Below, piece by piece: positions 35,893 to 48,269 of a stretch of DNA of 64,000 nucleotides. The stretch is from NCBI GenBank assembly GCA_950097015.1, contig CATNEN010000008.1, positions 1,364,001-1,428,000 on the forward strand. The letters run 5' to 3'. Source of the DNA: Macrostomum hystrix. Its lineage: Eukaryota; Platyhelminthes; Macrostomidae. A model generated the notes under the pieces. That model ran no database searches. It saw only the letters and a list, made by a program, of their open reading frames with translations, and was not told where the DNA came from. The first letter of the stretch is position 1; the number at the start of each line of letters is the position of its first letter. Made by a program: the position numbers and the translations under genes.

Positions 35893-38800
35893 CTAATTGG
35901 CAGATCGAGGCGAAGTCTCTTTGGAATTCAAACCGTTCGAGTCTCTACTAAACAGAACATCGGACAGGTCGGCCTGGGACTCCAGGTGTAGTTTCTGAAG
36001 TTTTAATAAAATTTTAAGATAAATATAGAATAGGAAATAATTATTACTCAAAGTAGCAACTACCGGATATTCTATTTCATAGGAGAATTTATCTGTATAA
36101 TATGAGACAGAGGAGGGGGAGTAAGATGAGTAAGAAGAGGGGTAGACTGAGGGGGAGACAGAGGAGGGGGAGATGTCCCCCCAGTCTGAGCCGGGAAGCT
36201 CACCTGCTCTCCAGCCAGGTGCAGTAGGCAGTTGAACACGAGCTGCACAGACAGCTCGCCGGAGCAGGCTCCAACAGCAGCCGGCATCTTTGGCAATTGT
36301 TCCAATAGGCTAGCAAAGGAAGCGGAAGATGATTGACTAGAATTGGAAGAAGACTCCGTCAACGAATTGGAAGACGCTGGCTCAACCAGCTGCCACATGG
36401 CACGCTTCAATCGTCTGGCGTCGACACGTTTAGCAGTGCGAGCGTAGGCCAAATCAAGGCGCTGAACTTTGTAAGGCGGCTCGAGTAGGCCGTGAGCGAA
36501 CGGATCTGCGAAGGAGGCAGCGGCTTCTGCTGACGATGATTCACAACAGCCGTCTGGCGATAGCTGCAGAGCCGAAGTGGCCGCTTCAACATCGGCTGTT
36601 GTTGAAGAAACAACTTCTTCGGCAGAATCTTCCATTGCGGCATCTTCGAGGATGTCGTTGTCGTCGATGTCTATGTCACAAGTTGCAGCAGCTTCGGCAT
36701 CAACGACAGTGTCGGCTGTAGCACCTGATGTTTCAACGGCACGTTCGTCACTCTGGGCAATGTACGTGGAATCCCGAGCAATGACTGACTGATCGCCGGC
36801 AGCAGCATCACCTGCGGCTTGGCCAGCCAGTCGATGACTTCGCCTGACTCCGACTGCAAATGGCACACCAGGCGCGGACGATGCTGATTCCGTCGAGGCG
36901 GCCGCGTCGGCGGCGAGTGCGTCGGCTAGTCGATCTCGGCGTCGCTGAGCCGCGGCTTCCCAGGCGCTGCGACGACGTCGCCGACGAGGCTCCGATGGTG
37001 CCAGATCCTGCTGAGTAAGGCGATGGTGGAGCTCTATGATTTGTCTTATTTATATTTATGATGTCTCATCTACTGTGAGGGCTCGCTTGGAAGCGAAGAA
37101 TCAGTCGGAGCATTGAAAATATTTTTCTTAGTTTCAGATTAGCTGCAAAACAGGGATTATAATTAGGCAGTGGCAATCGTCCTGGAGACCCTCCTAAATT
37201 TTGTTATATATAGCTTGCATCAGTGACTGCGGCAAAGTCCCGATGCAACCCTTTGCACCTGACCAGCGTCAACCAAGCCGAGCGGCTGAGGGTGCAGAAG
37301 AAGCAGCGCCTGTTGGCGGAGGAAGTCAGCTATATGGCCAATGGCAGCCTGTAGCGCCTTTTCTGCAGGTAGGCTCGGGGTCGCCGCAAATAAATACCCG
37401 GGCATGGCAAATGACCCGGAAAATCAGCGGCTGCTGATTGGGGAGAAGCAACGGCTCCTGCAGCCTCCTCCTCTGCCATGCCCTGGTGTTGATCTTTGAT
37501 GTACCAACTAGACGGAATTCACAGATTGCTGTTTCCTCGACAGCTTCATTTTCATTCTGAAGCCAATCCAGAATGCAGCCGAGTTGACAGTGAGAACCGG
37601 AAAGATTGGCTGTATTACGTCAAGTCGAACTTATAATCAAGACGTTGTCTTAACTTGATTGCAACCTACTCAGGACGGAAGCTGCCCTATGATTTGCTTT
37701 AACCGAGCTGCAGCACCTCGATTGTGAAATTGTTGGGGCACTGTTAAGTTCGCCGCATTTATACTTATTAACCCATACCCCAGCAAGTTGGCAGCAGCGG
37801 CAGTGGCGGCGGGAGAAGCGCCACCACAGGCGGGATTGCTGCGAAGTACACAGTCTCTCCAGCAACAGTTCCTCGAATCACGGTTATTAAAAAAAATATC
37901 GGTGACATTTCGGCATAAAAGGTGCACTCGAATTCATTTCCAAAACACCCACTAAATAGGCCGCTAAAGTGCCTGTTTTGTGCACCTCGCTTACCTTTAA
38001 TGCCTAAGCAGGTGCATAACTTCTCTAAAGGGATTATCTATTCTAGTATCTATTCTAGTTACAACTCACCTTTGCCACGTCGCACACCTGCAGCAGCTGC
38101 TCTTCGCCTCCAGTGGGATCTTCGCCTCGAGGCGATGAATTAGACAGTGGGCGCGACACGCCGGCAGGACTGTCGGTCTTCAACAGGCAACGACGCGGCC
38201 CTTCAAAGCCGGGCCACCAGGCGCCTAGACAAAGCAGCCGATTCGATGTCGCAGTGGCTGATTCGCCGGAACAGTCGGCCTCGCTGAACGAGCTAGACGA
38301 CGACAGGCCGAGAAATCGGCGAAGACCGCCAGCAAAATCGGCGATACCAGCGGCGGGGGTCGAAGCTCCGACTGGCACGGAGCTTCTAACTGGCGCGTCC
38401 AAATCCGCCAGCCAGACGGTGTCGTCATTCTCACCTTGAAAGTCGTCATCGTCGGCTTCGCTAACGCTGATATCGCCATCCTCGTTACGATGATGCAATG
38501 CAGTGGGCAATCGAAGCTCCGATAATTCTTCGCACAGAACATCTGATCCTTCGACTGTCCGTTGAAGCGCAGCTGATAAGTGCCTAGGAAGTTCTCGGAG
38601 CTCCTCGACAGCCACAGCGCCAGGACAATCTTCGACATCGTCGCCGAGTCCCAATCTGACGTCGGAGTCCAGCAGAATTTCGCAATTGTTGTCGGCCACG
38701 CGGGCGGCATTCAGGCGCAGCTCCCAGGCGGCTGATTCGTCGTAGGCCGCGGCCTGCTGATGAAACAGCGGGTCCAGGTCGAAGCGAAGGCTTGAGGGTT

Positions 38801-39962
38801 TCAGTCGGATGCGTGCAAGTCGAGCCGGATCGACGGACTTTCGTTGCTGCTGCTGCTGGTGGTGGTGGGCGTTTGAGCGACTGCGCTTTGGCGGCTGCGG
38901 AGCGGCAGCTTGCTCACTGTCGCTGTTTTCTTGAGATGCTGAGAAGGCAAAGAGAACAATATAGGTTAGAAAAAGTCATTTAGATTGTCATATCAAGCAA
39001 CTTTTTAGATTGTATTTATAGTTCCGCTGTAGCTACGCGATAATGCTACAGGAAGTTACGGCTACAGGAAGTTACGGACACGGGAAGTTACGGAAACGGA
39101 AAGTCACAGCTAAATGAAGTTACGGCTAGAGGAAGATACGGATACAGGAAGATACGGATACAGGAAGATACGGATACAGGAAGTTACGGATACAGGAAGA
39201 TACGGATACAGGAAGATACGGATACAGGAAGATACGGATACAGGAAGATACGGCTACGGGAAGTTACGGACACGGGAGGTGAAAGCTACGGGAAGTTACG
39301 GACACGGGAGGTGAAAGCTACGGGAACATAGAAGTTACGGCTATGGAACTTTTTGGACAAAAGTTACGGATAAGGATATGGTTAACGGAACTTTTTAAAA
39401 TAGTTTTGACCGGGCTTTTGTACCGGAGGTCAAAACAGGAGTAGAAACCGGATACTATTTGACATCCTTGATTGATTGATTGCTGCTTGATTTGCTGTTT
39501 CCGACATCGTCAGTCACTAGCTACAATATCATAATTGTTTGTTGCAAAAATCGAACTGAGGTAAAAAGTCTAAATTCCATTGACTAGTTAGACATTTCAC
39601 AGTCTTTATAATTTACCATCATCACAGTCGCCCTCGACGCCGCCACCCCGGCCCAATTCGGCCATGACTTTGTAGGCCTCGCGATGCACGGCGTCAACCC
39701 GACCGGCGTAGATTTTTGCCCCGGCGTCTAGAGAGCTGCTGGCCAACTGAAAATTGGCAAACTCATCGTCGCCTTTCACTAGGCCCTCCAAATAGTCGAT
39801 TAGATTTAGAGCGAATGCATTCTTAGCAGAGATCTTGCCTTCAGCTGACAGGCGCATACAGTTCTCGTATTCGCTTAGCTGCCTAGCCGACAGGTGTCTA
39901 GTTAAGTTATGCGACGCTGAAGCCGCAGACATAGACGTCGACGCGTTAGCATCACTCGCCAT
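35893..39962 (-). CDS. NCAPH: condensin complex subunit 2 (CAP-H / Barren, kleisin)
   Basis: Kleisin subunit that bridges the SMC2/SMC4 heads in condensin I for mitotic chromosome compaction. Exons in gene order: 39962-39617, 38938-38070, 37010-36204, 35994-35893. Junction phases are 1, 0, 0 and all introns are GT-AG; joined they give 707 residues, near the usual 740. The N-terminal kleisin region reads KISAKNAFALNLIDYLEG then SLDAGAKIYAGRVDAVHREA and KVMAELGRGGG. Exon 2 has LDPLFHQQAAAYDES. The C-terminal winged-helix region has AYARTAKRVDARRLKRAMW, LSVQLVFNCLLHLAGEQ and LHLESQADLSDVLF. The conserved central box after the tryptophan-rich segment of vertebrate CAP-H was not recognised, so one more exon may lie in the 1.06-kb intron. 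A tttcag acceptor-like site about 25 bp upstream of the ATG could mark a UTR intron or a spliced leader. Intron 1 holds a 16-bp minisatellite. Confidence 0.9.
37224..37354 (+). other. possible terminal exon of an unknown plus-strand gene (42 codons)
   Basis: Within the condensin intron, on the opposite strand, acceptor-like ttgcatcag is followed by an open stretch ending in TAG at 37352-37354. It includes LTSVNQAERLRVQKKQRLLA and EEVSYMANGSL, amphipathic and coding-like. An AATAAA lies 35 bp downstream (37389-37394). No matching upstream exon was found, so it may be a processed fragment or chance. Confidence 0.25.
39035..39340. repeat. 16-bp minisatellite in condensin intron 1
   Basis: About 19 copies of ggaagatacggataca, with ggaagttacggctaca and similar variants. 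Confidence 0.95.
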
Positions 39963-41458
39963 TGAAGATTATTAACTCACAGCGGCAACTGAAAGTTTGC
40001 AGAAAACAATAAAAATGACTCACTTAGACAATGTGAGCTCATCTGTCTTAAGCACTAACTTTGCATAAGGAATAATACTTAAGCAAAACATGATACTAAC
40101 AATTTTACAGATTTTAATAAACTTAAGCTTAAAAAATGCAACAGAAATATTGAAGTGAGCGACTAGTCTAGCTATTGTGGTGTGGTGTCATTTGTAAGTC
40201 AGTGCAGTACCTATTTAAAAATGCACCATTTTTATTTTCCATTGTGGACAACAACTTTTTGTCTGAGCCAGGCTTCTCAAAACCTCAATTCTTTCTCTTC
40301 TGTTTAGTACCGCTTCTTTACCTGCACTCAGCACTTGATTTATTTGTCTCCTGCATCCTCTACTCAGTCTGTTTGTCTACCCTCTTGCCACCAACTTTTA
40401 CCCCACTGACACTATTGTTTATTTTTGCTTCAGCAGCTTCCCTGCCTTATTCATAAATAATTTGTATTATATAGTTTACGGTTAAATAACACTTATTTTT
40501 TAACAACCTAGGCAACAGCAAGTAAATAATAAATCTGGTGTAACATTGGTAAAAAGGCTTGTTATATTTATGATATAGCTAAGGCTATGAAAGCAAGATA
40601 TAGAACCAGACTAGTGAAGGTTAAACAGCTTAACTATAGAAGAGAAGGCACAAATCAAATTAATGGCTGAATTTCAAAATAAAGACCAGCCATCAATTTT
40701 GTTTCTGCTTTCTCTTCTCTAGTTTTGGCCATCATCATTAGTGGGCTTAAGAATACTTATCCATATACTTATACTTAAGTATACCTATCCATAGAAACTT
40801 TAAGGCATGAAGCATGACATAAAAAGAATTCATGCCAATTAGCCCACAGCATTTATAATTTAAATTAGCCATTATCTGATCAAACAGCTAAATATCTATA
40901 AAAAAGATTGGGTTTTTGCTCAATAAAAATACATTTGGCATCATACCTAGCTATATTATATATATGCAACCAAATTCAAAGCTGATATAAATAAAATACA
41001 AAAGTAACAATGTTTTGGCATATTTTTGTTACTTTGAATGAGTCTTAAATATTGCAATTAAATTATGATTCGATCTTTAGAGCCATAGAATTAGTCTTGA
41101 TTTTTTAATGTTTATCACCCTAATATATCCAAGATCAAGAAACAAATTCAAAAAAAATAATTAGGCCTATTGAAGCCTTGTAAAGAAGAATAAAATATTA
41201 CCATTAAAAGTTGAACACAAAATGCATCTGCTTATTTTTTATTGGACTGTTGAAGTCAAGTCAAGTTCTCAATAGCAAATAGCCTTGCTATTGTAATGGT
41301 CATAAGTTTATGAAATTATCAATATATAAGGCAAAGCAAAGTCAACAAAAATATGCAAAAAGTTAGTAAAACATCTAATAACTAAACAATCAAGACATTA
41401 CTATACTTAGAGAAATAATAGCATCTTCTTAACTTCTTACTTGACACAATCTACTTGG
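39963..41458. other. AT-rich intergenic stretch
   Basis: No gene recognised. A 93-codon open frame at 40175-40456 is hydrophobic and pyrimidine-biased, without a known domain. Confidence 0.5.
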
Positions 41459-41665
41459 AAGCCATAGTCAGGAAGCTGGCCTCTAAGGGGGAAAATTCCC
41501 ATGCAAATTGGCATACAAGCGTGGTGCACACAAAGGGTCTTAGGTTAACAAAGGGTGCTTTTCTGTGTAGGGTCAGGGTTAGGGGACAGAAACAGCGCAC
41601 AGATGGAGCACAAATTGTCCTTCCAAAATTTATTCCAGCGCATGCTACCTTCCTGACTATGGCTT
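41459..41665. mobile_element. 207-bp element with 17-bp perfect inverted ends
   Basis: Ends are aagccatagtcaggaag at 41459-41475 and its exact reverse complement at 41649-41665. The interior is more GC-rich than the flanks. No target duplication is clear, so the superfamily is unknown; possibly a MITE. Confidence 0.6.
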
Positions 41666-42389
41666 GGAAGGAGATAAATAAAACAGAAAGGGCGTAAAAA
41701 AGAAGGGAATGCTTTTTTGTTGGGTAGCAGTGTAGCACATATGACAACAATTAATTTTCTTTGTTAGGTTCCTGATGAATAGTGTTGCTACAATTTGTTG
41801 GGCAGTTCAGTTGTGCATTTTTCAACTATGCTCGTATAAGTGTATGTATGCTCATATTGCACTGCCTTGCATGTGCAAGCATTTTAGATTAGATAAGCAT
41901 TTATCTTATTATTCATACTTTATATTTGTATCCTTTATGGTTGTATAACACTATGAATTGACAATATATATGGACCTGCTATATAGTATAGTTTCATTTT
42001 ACTTTACATAGCCAATGCATACAACATTTAATGATTGTAAAACAGACTGCTAAAAATCACTAAAGCTGATACCTGATGCACATTATTTAGTTAGGCCTAG
42101 TTAGATGTTTAGGGGCCTACAAGTTCTATTAAATAGCAGTTAAATCAATATTTTGTTTAAAGAAAAAATCAGTGGTGGAGTTGCAAATGTCCTCACAATC
42201 ACATGTCTAAATCAAGCATTTGTAAAGCTGCATATGCGTTATAATTGGAAATCCACAATAGCAGCGACAATGAATAGGGCCTAGCATGAATTGGACAATG
42301 AATAGTGTCCGATGAATAGCAGCGACAATATTCATTCGGAAATCGACAAATGAAGTCCAAATTATTTACCCTCCACCCGTCGAAAAATC
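41666..42389. other. AT-rich intergenic stretch
   Basis: Nothing recognised. Confidence 0.5.
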
Positions 42390-42810
42390 GGATCCTAGAC
42401 ACTTCGTCATCTTACAACTTCGTCATCCACTTGGAAGGTAGGACACTTCGTCATCCAGCCAATTGGCATGCTTTAAAGTTTGGTCAGTTCGTCATCTACT
42501 AATAACAAGCAATCTAGTTCGTCATCAATAAAGTGAGGGTGGGGTGGTGGGGCAGGGGTGTGAACACACTTCACACTCTCAATTGTCAAAAAGGTGTCAA
42601 AACTGATTTCATTATAAGAGTTGAAAGATAGGTGCCAACACGATGTGAGGAGGGGTGGGGAGGGGTGGTTCTGTTCTAACTTTGAAAACTTTTGTTTTAT
42701 AGATGACGAAGTGTCCACAAGTATAAGTCCCTTCGTCATCCACCCTCTGAGATATTGAACAGATCGTCATCTGAATGACGAAGTTGTAAGATGACGAAGT
42801 GTGCAGGCAC
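42390..42810. mobile_element. Mutator-like MITE with 9-bp target duplication
   Basis: A perfect direct repeat cgaaaaatc (42381-42389 and 42811-42819) flanks the element. Ends are inverted copies: acacttcgtcatcttacaac then ttcgtcat on the left (42399-42426), its complement on the right (42775-42802). Interior holds many more copies of ttcgtcatc or gatgacgaa in both orientations. A 9-bp duplication is typical of Mutator-like elements; no transposase is present. Confidence 0.7.
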
Positions 42811-43265
42811 CGAAAAATCAATACCGTAAGGCGTAGAGAAACAAAACAACTGCAAAAAGCTTCGAATTCGAAAGCGAAACGAACATAAAGTTTTCTATGA
42901 ACAACATTATACAAAAGGCTGTTTGAAAAATTAAGTTTTTTTCTATATAAAACTTGTATGGTATTTTTCGATGACTAAGCTCTATTTATAAGTTAAAAGT
43001 CTGACTCTTAAATGTTTTGTTTTAATTGGTCATTCTATATTGTGTTGAACAACTATTTTTAATTTTAGCATTCAGTTTGTAGATCTCGTTAATATGGTTT
43101 CTTGTTAATTTGGTATTTGTCTTTTGTAAGTTGCTAAAGAATTAAGAGAACTATATCAAGCAAGCTGACCCAAAAAACTATGGTACCTTTATACTATTTT
43201 CGAATATTTCTTTATGTTCTAAATGATTTTCAGAAGTTCTCTATAGATAGATGTTTTATAAAACT

Positions 43266-43330
43266 CGACACTGTCATCTTACAACTATGTCATCCACTTT
43301 GATGATCTGACACTTAGTCATCCACTAGAT
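43266..43330. mobile_element. fragment of the same TTCGTCATC element family
   Basis: acactgtcatcttacaacta followed by tgtcatccac matches the left end of the 42.4 kb element with about 10% change. It then gives gacacttagtcatccac, matching its subterminal repeats. The rest of the element is missing. Confidence 0.6.
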
Positions 43331-44651
43331 AATTATTATTTTGTATTATATTTTAACTTAGTACTAATTGGCATTTGTGCTTATGGCGGAGAACCTCTAT
43401 CTCTAAGCCTCCCCACAAATGTTGCATTCAACAATTAATTCTAATTAATTATAAAGAAATCACCTGGCTAGGCCTAGTCTTTGTAAGGCAAATAAGCTGC
43501 AAATATACTAGCAGTCGCAGTAGTAGCTGCTTCCTTAGCTTTTAATTGTTGCTGAATAACATGAACACTGATCATCAGTGCAAAAAGGCTTGGTGGCCTT
43601 GAATCATTACTAGCATAGTCATAGGGTAATGTATCATCAACCAAACAAGAATGTGTATTTTTTTAACTTCAAACCTAAGCTACAGATTTTCTATTTAAGA
43701 TATGATGATAAATCAAAAGCCAAGTTATAGAAAACAGTTACATCTTTCTAAAAAGTATCTGCTTTTGCTATTTTGACAAATAGAAAAAAGTAATTCCTGC
43801 TTTTTATCTAAAACCGAACAATGATTTTCATGTATCTTCAAACCAAACAGAGTATTTGATGTTTGGTTTTACTATTTGAGTGAGTGGTTTAATCTTCTTT
43901 TTAAGGAGTGATCTATCATGAATTATGTCATTTGAAAGCATTTTTCATGCTCTATAAATAACTACATTTATGGTCATTTAATTGGCAAACAACCACATAC
44001 AATCTTTGTCTAAAGTACATACTGAAAAAATGTTGTTAAAAATTATGCTTTTGCAATAAAAATTTCTAAAAAATCAATATCTTTTTTTCCTCTTAATGCT
44101 TCATTGCACATCATGCCTCAGCTTGTAGATAATTTCTTCAACTTTCAAATTAGTTGTTCTGTGAAACACAATAGCTTGTTTCTGTCTTGCACGAGACCAA
44201 GGAAGGAGTCAAAATTCTTGTTCGGTTTTGAAGATACACTGTTCGGTTGATGATACATTACCGTAGTCAAAATGACTAGCATAGTCATTTTCATTATATC
44301 CCTTCTGCACTTTAGATCAAATAAGGTCCATGTGAGGCCCATTTTATAAGATCTCTAGCATCAATATTTTAAGCTAGGCACTGGCTAAGCTAGTAGACTG
44401 GTATATGGACTGTCTGAGCTGAGCACTGTTCAACTGGCAGGCAGAGGCTTAGGCTAGAATTAATGCTAATTGCACAATCTGTTGCTTGTTAATCTAGGTT
44501 GACATGTCTTGGTTCTACTTAGAGTTGTTTAGCATCTGCATGCTCTGAGCATGGATTTTGCTGGTTATCTACATATCTTGTCAATGTTTTAAAGTCTTGA
44601 AAGTCAATGAGGCAGATTTTGACTTTAGCACTTAGTAGCAATTAGAATTTA
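43331..44651. other. AT-rich intergenic stretch
   Basis: Nothing recognised. Confidence 0.5.
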
Positions 44652-45152
44652 CCTTTTTGCATTCTAGTTGGTTATTTTTGCGATCAAGTTGGACAGACTG
44701 CTGAGGCTCAGACTGTGCTAAATTGCCTGCAATCAAATGTAGGATTGACCATAGATCTTGTGTTGGTCTTTTTTGCGTTCTATTTGGACAAAAATCTCTT
44801 CCCTCTCCTGTCCTCTCCATCTCTTTAGTCATCATGGGTGAGCATGGCCCATATTTGAAAATTAATGCTGTCATTCTTAGTTAATGTTTGATGTTAATGT
44901 TTGTTTATTGTCACTGTAACTGTCGCCGTTGCCTCTCTACCTGCCTGATTACAGTTTTTTCTTTTGTTCCTGATGCGGATTCTATCCTAGCAAAGTCTTG
45001 TCCAAATAGAACGCAAAAAGACCAACTAGAGTGCAAAAGACTTGGCTGTCTATGGTCAATCCTACATTCAATTGTAGGCGATTTAGCGCACTCTGAGCCT
45101 TAGCAGTCTGTCCAACTTGATCGCAAAAATAATCAACTAGAATGCAAAAAGG
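44652..45152. mobile_element. 501-bp TIR element with TTA target duplication (PIF/Harbinger-like MITE)
   Basis: The first and last about 160 bp are inverted copies with indels. Both contain cctttttgcattctagttg, tttttgcgatcaagttggac, agactgct, aatgtaggattgaccatag and ctttttgcgttctatttgga. TTA flanks both ends (44649-44651 and 45153-45155), the 3-bp duplication usual for PIF/Harbinger. The interior has no transposase. Confidence 0.7.
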
Positions 45153-46016
45153 TTATAGTAATGTTGCTTATTCACTCATAATTCTAGTGAACTCATCAAC
45201 TTCCAATGGAGAGCTCAACATACTAAGTTTTTTCCACATAGACAAACCTATTGGAGCAAATAGGGGTTTTTGCCAACAGCGTCCAGCACGCTTGTGAAAA
45301 ATTGCCTACGCAGCTACGCAGAAAGAAATTTCTGTCTGTGTGGCTGTGCCTTGTGTGTGTAAAGTTGTTGTAAGTATGTAGATGTATAACAAACAGTGCA
45401 CCCTTGTGCCCTACACTAACATCTTGTGTTCTTTATAAGTTTATATTTTGTAATGCATTTACATATACAAGTACATGTAGATGCAATGCTAGTAGTGAAT
45501 GCTAGATTCTATTTCTAATTCTAATTCTATTCTATTCTAAGCTGTTCTATTTTTAGAAATACACTACAGAGAAATAAAAAAACGTGTTTTGACATTTTTT
45601 GCAAAATCAATCACCACGTTCAGTCAGACTGAAGATATTTAGACTGAAGATACAATATTGAAGATAAATAGCAATTGCGCTCTTTTTCTTGAAACCAATC
45701 TGCGCACCTGTGTGCCTAGCAGAAGTGTCTCCAGCTTTTTTAAATTTGCTCTATTAGAGCATAGAGAAAACTATAAATAGTTTATTATGTCAATGTTTGA
45801 TAGCCCATTAAAATTGCTGCTTGTATTGTAGTTCAAACTCTTCACAGCCTCTAATCTAAAAAAAATTTGTTTAGCTAAATGTTGCTTTAATGGTGTTACT
45901 ATATGAATTTGAATGGGGACAATATTGTTCTTCTTACTTTTCTGCTATTAAAAGCCATTCAAAGCATTTAGTCAACACTTCAAACAACTTTTTCAGTTAA
46001 AACAATTAGTGTAGAA
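45153..46016. other. METTL13 upstream region
   Basis: AT-rich; no promoter motif could be assigned. Confidence 0.4.
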
Positions 46017-48269
46017 ATGTCTTTTAAATTGCTTCCCAAGTCAACTGAGGAGTTTTCTGACAACAAGTTTTGGGAAGGCTTTTTTAAAACACGCGGAAGC
46101 AAAGCATTTGAATGGTATGTCCACTAACTGTGTTTGTTGATGTTTTATAATATAGCTGTATTAGAATTATGTCATACAAGCTGCCTTGTCAATTTAAAAC
46201 TTAGGTATGGCGAGTACCAAGACATGGTGGACCTGTGGGCTCAGTATGTTAAATCTGGCGATCGAGTGCTAAACATTGGCTGTGGCAATTCTAATCTAGG
46301 TGCCGAACTACACGATCGACAGGGCTGCGATGTGCTATGCATTGACACCAGCGACACAGTTGTGCAGCAAATGACACAAAAGCACAACAAGCGGCCCCGC
46401 CTAACCTATCGGGTTATGGATGCTGCTAACCTAGCTGGCCTCGATGACGCTAGCTTCGCATGTGCCGTTGATAAAGGCACATTAGATGCGCTAATGTCTT
46501 CGTCTGGCTCGGCGGAAGGCGTAGTCGACAATATGCTTGCTGAAGTGCATCGGATACTGCGTATTGGCGGTCGGCATCTGATTGTTAGTTTGTGCCAAAG
46601 ACAGGTTGTAGATAAACTGTTGCAGCACATCTCCGCTAGGTTAGTGTGCTTTTTTATTGTTATTCATCTAATCTATGAGCGTAGCTGATATGTGCAATAA
46701 TGAAATTTCTGGTCCGTGTTACTGACCACCCATCTAGTGGCGCTGCTGATTCATTTAACCAGAACTGTGTGTTGGTTGATTTACAATGTATTTGTAAATG
46801 ATTTTCCCTCCCTTTAATTTTAAACAATTTCTTAACCTAATTTCGTTGCTACGCACCCTTGTTTTAGGCCGTGGATAGCGCGAATTCACCAAGCCACCGC
46901 CGCCTCGGCTTCAGACTCGTCAGGCTTTCCTCTGCCAGTATTCTTCATCGCTTTAACAAAACTGCGACCGCCTGCTGCGGCTGCCTCATCCGCATCTTCC
47001 ATTGTACAGGTCCAAGACGCTTATTCAACAGGTCCACCAGAACGGCTGGATTCCATTTCCAGTTTGGCTGAATGGATTCGTCAAGTTCAGCTCACCACAT
47101 ATTCACTTTCTAGGCCTACTAAAAGTGACACAGCCACGCAATTCTCTTACACGTGCGGTCGCACGGGCCTGCCAACATTCACCTGCCATCTGTTGACGCA
47201 TCCAACTGCTCCTTCTCGACGTCGCTCCGGCTACGCCGTCTTCATCGAACCATTGAACTCCGCCTCTTCATCTGGAATGTCGCCTGAGAAGCGCAGAGAA
47301 CTATTAGACAGTCAGCCGAATCTGCGTCGATTATTGTTTGTTCGCCTTCATCCATGGCTCTATTATCAATCTGATAGCGCGTTGCAGGCCTCATTATCTC
47401 GTTTAGTGATGGCATTCGCGCCTCGGCCAGACATACCAGAATCTGATGTGCCCTTCTTAAGCACTGGCAAATCGGCTTATCCATATCAAACTGTTGCTAG
47501 CGAGGCTGGCTATGTTGTTGAACAGTCTAGCGACCAAAACGATTTTCGACTTCTTAAACATGACAGTGACTTGTCGCCATTGTTATGCCGAGCCAATAAA
47601 GCTCTGTTAAAATCGGCTGACGACAATTCAAATATCGCCGACATTGTCGCTGAAGCTGGCGACAATCCGCTTGGTCGCCTACTTGACGCCCTGATCAATG
47701 ATAGGGCCACCTCCGCTTTTATTAATTGGCCATGGGATCTTGACTGGCTACTAACTTCAGAGCGGCGTCGAGCCGATCGTCCTTCACCCTCGCTTCATTG
47801 TTTGCCCACATCACCAGCTATTAGTTTGCTATTGAAGCATTTCAACATGACCTGGTGCAATCAGTTGCCTAGTCGTGAGGATTCCGCTTGTTTTAAACTT
47901 GTAGCCGTATTCCCACCGGCTGAGTCTCTGGCCGCGTACTCTAGTGCTATGTCATCTGAGTCTATCTTCAGTCTCGCAGATATTGTTGACAGCAACTGCG
48001 GCTGCTTGTTGTTTGCAACGCGTCTGTTTGATAAGAAACCGGTCGTTGCAGGCGTCAATGCCCGTGCCATCGATTTGTTGCGTCAATCCGGTAAATTTGT
48101 TAGCGTCTGTTGCGCAACATTTTTCGAATCGGACAGCGCAGACCATGACGACGCGGAAAATGAACGAAGCCGTTGCTGGATTGCATTCGCGTCTGCAAGT
48201 GCGGAGTCTGCTGATCGTGCCATTAGCTTAATCTCTAATCTTCCTGGCGTTCAGTTTATCAGCAAATGA
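46017..48269 (+). CDS. METTL13: eEF1A lysine/N-terminal methyltransferase, METTL13-like
   Basis: Predicted to methylate translation factor eEF1A in the cytoplasm using S-adenosylmethionine. Exons are 46017-46114, 46205-46639 and 46868-48269. Junctions are GT-AG with phases 2 and 2; the protein is 644 residues (human about 700). The start MSFKLLPKSTEEFSDNKFW and FFKTRGSKAFEW fit the METTL13 N-terminus. The N-terminal seven-beta-strand domain has motif I VLNIGCGNSNLG, the acidic strand end CDVLCIDTSD, and DKGTLDALMSS; HRILRIGGRHLIVSL follows. After a linker with GFPLPVFFIALTKLR the C-terminal half shows no clear GxGxG motif, whereas the usual second, spermidine-synthase-like domain has one. The second domain may be highly diverged or inactive. 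Intron 2 contains a C/D snoRNA copy. Confidence 0.88.
46697..46768 (+). ncRNA. C/D box snoRNA, SNORD18-like, copy 1 (decayed boxes)
   Basis: In METTL13 intron 2, same strand. Guide ctggtccgtgtta precedes a D' box CTGA, and tgctgatt is a C' box. The C box is ATAATGA and the D box CTGT, each one off consensus, so this copy may be weak or dead. Confidence 0.6.

Noticed and set aside
40175-40456. 93-codon hydrophobic frame
   Set aside because: Composition explained by pyrimidine-rich DNA; no family recognised.
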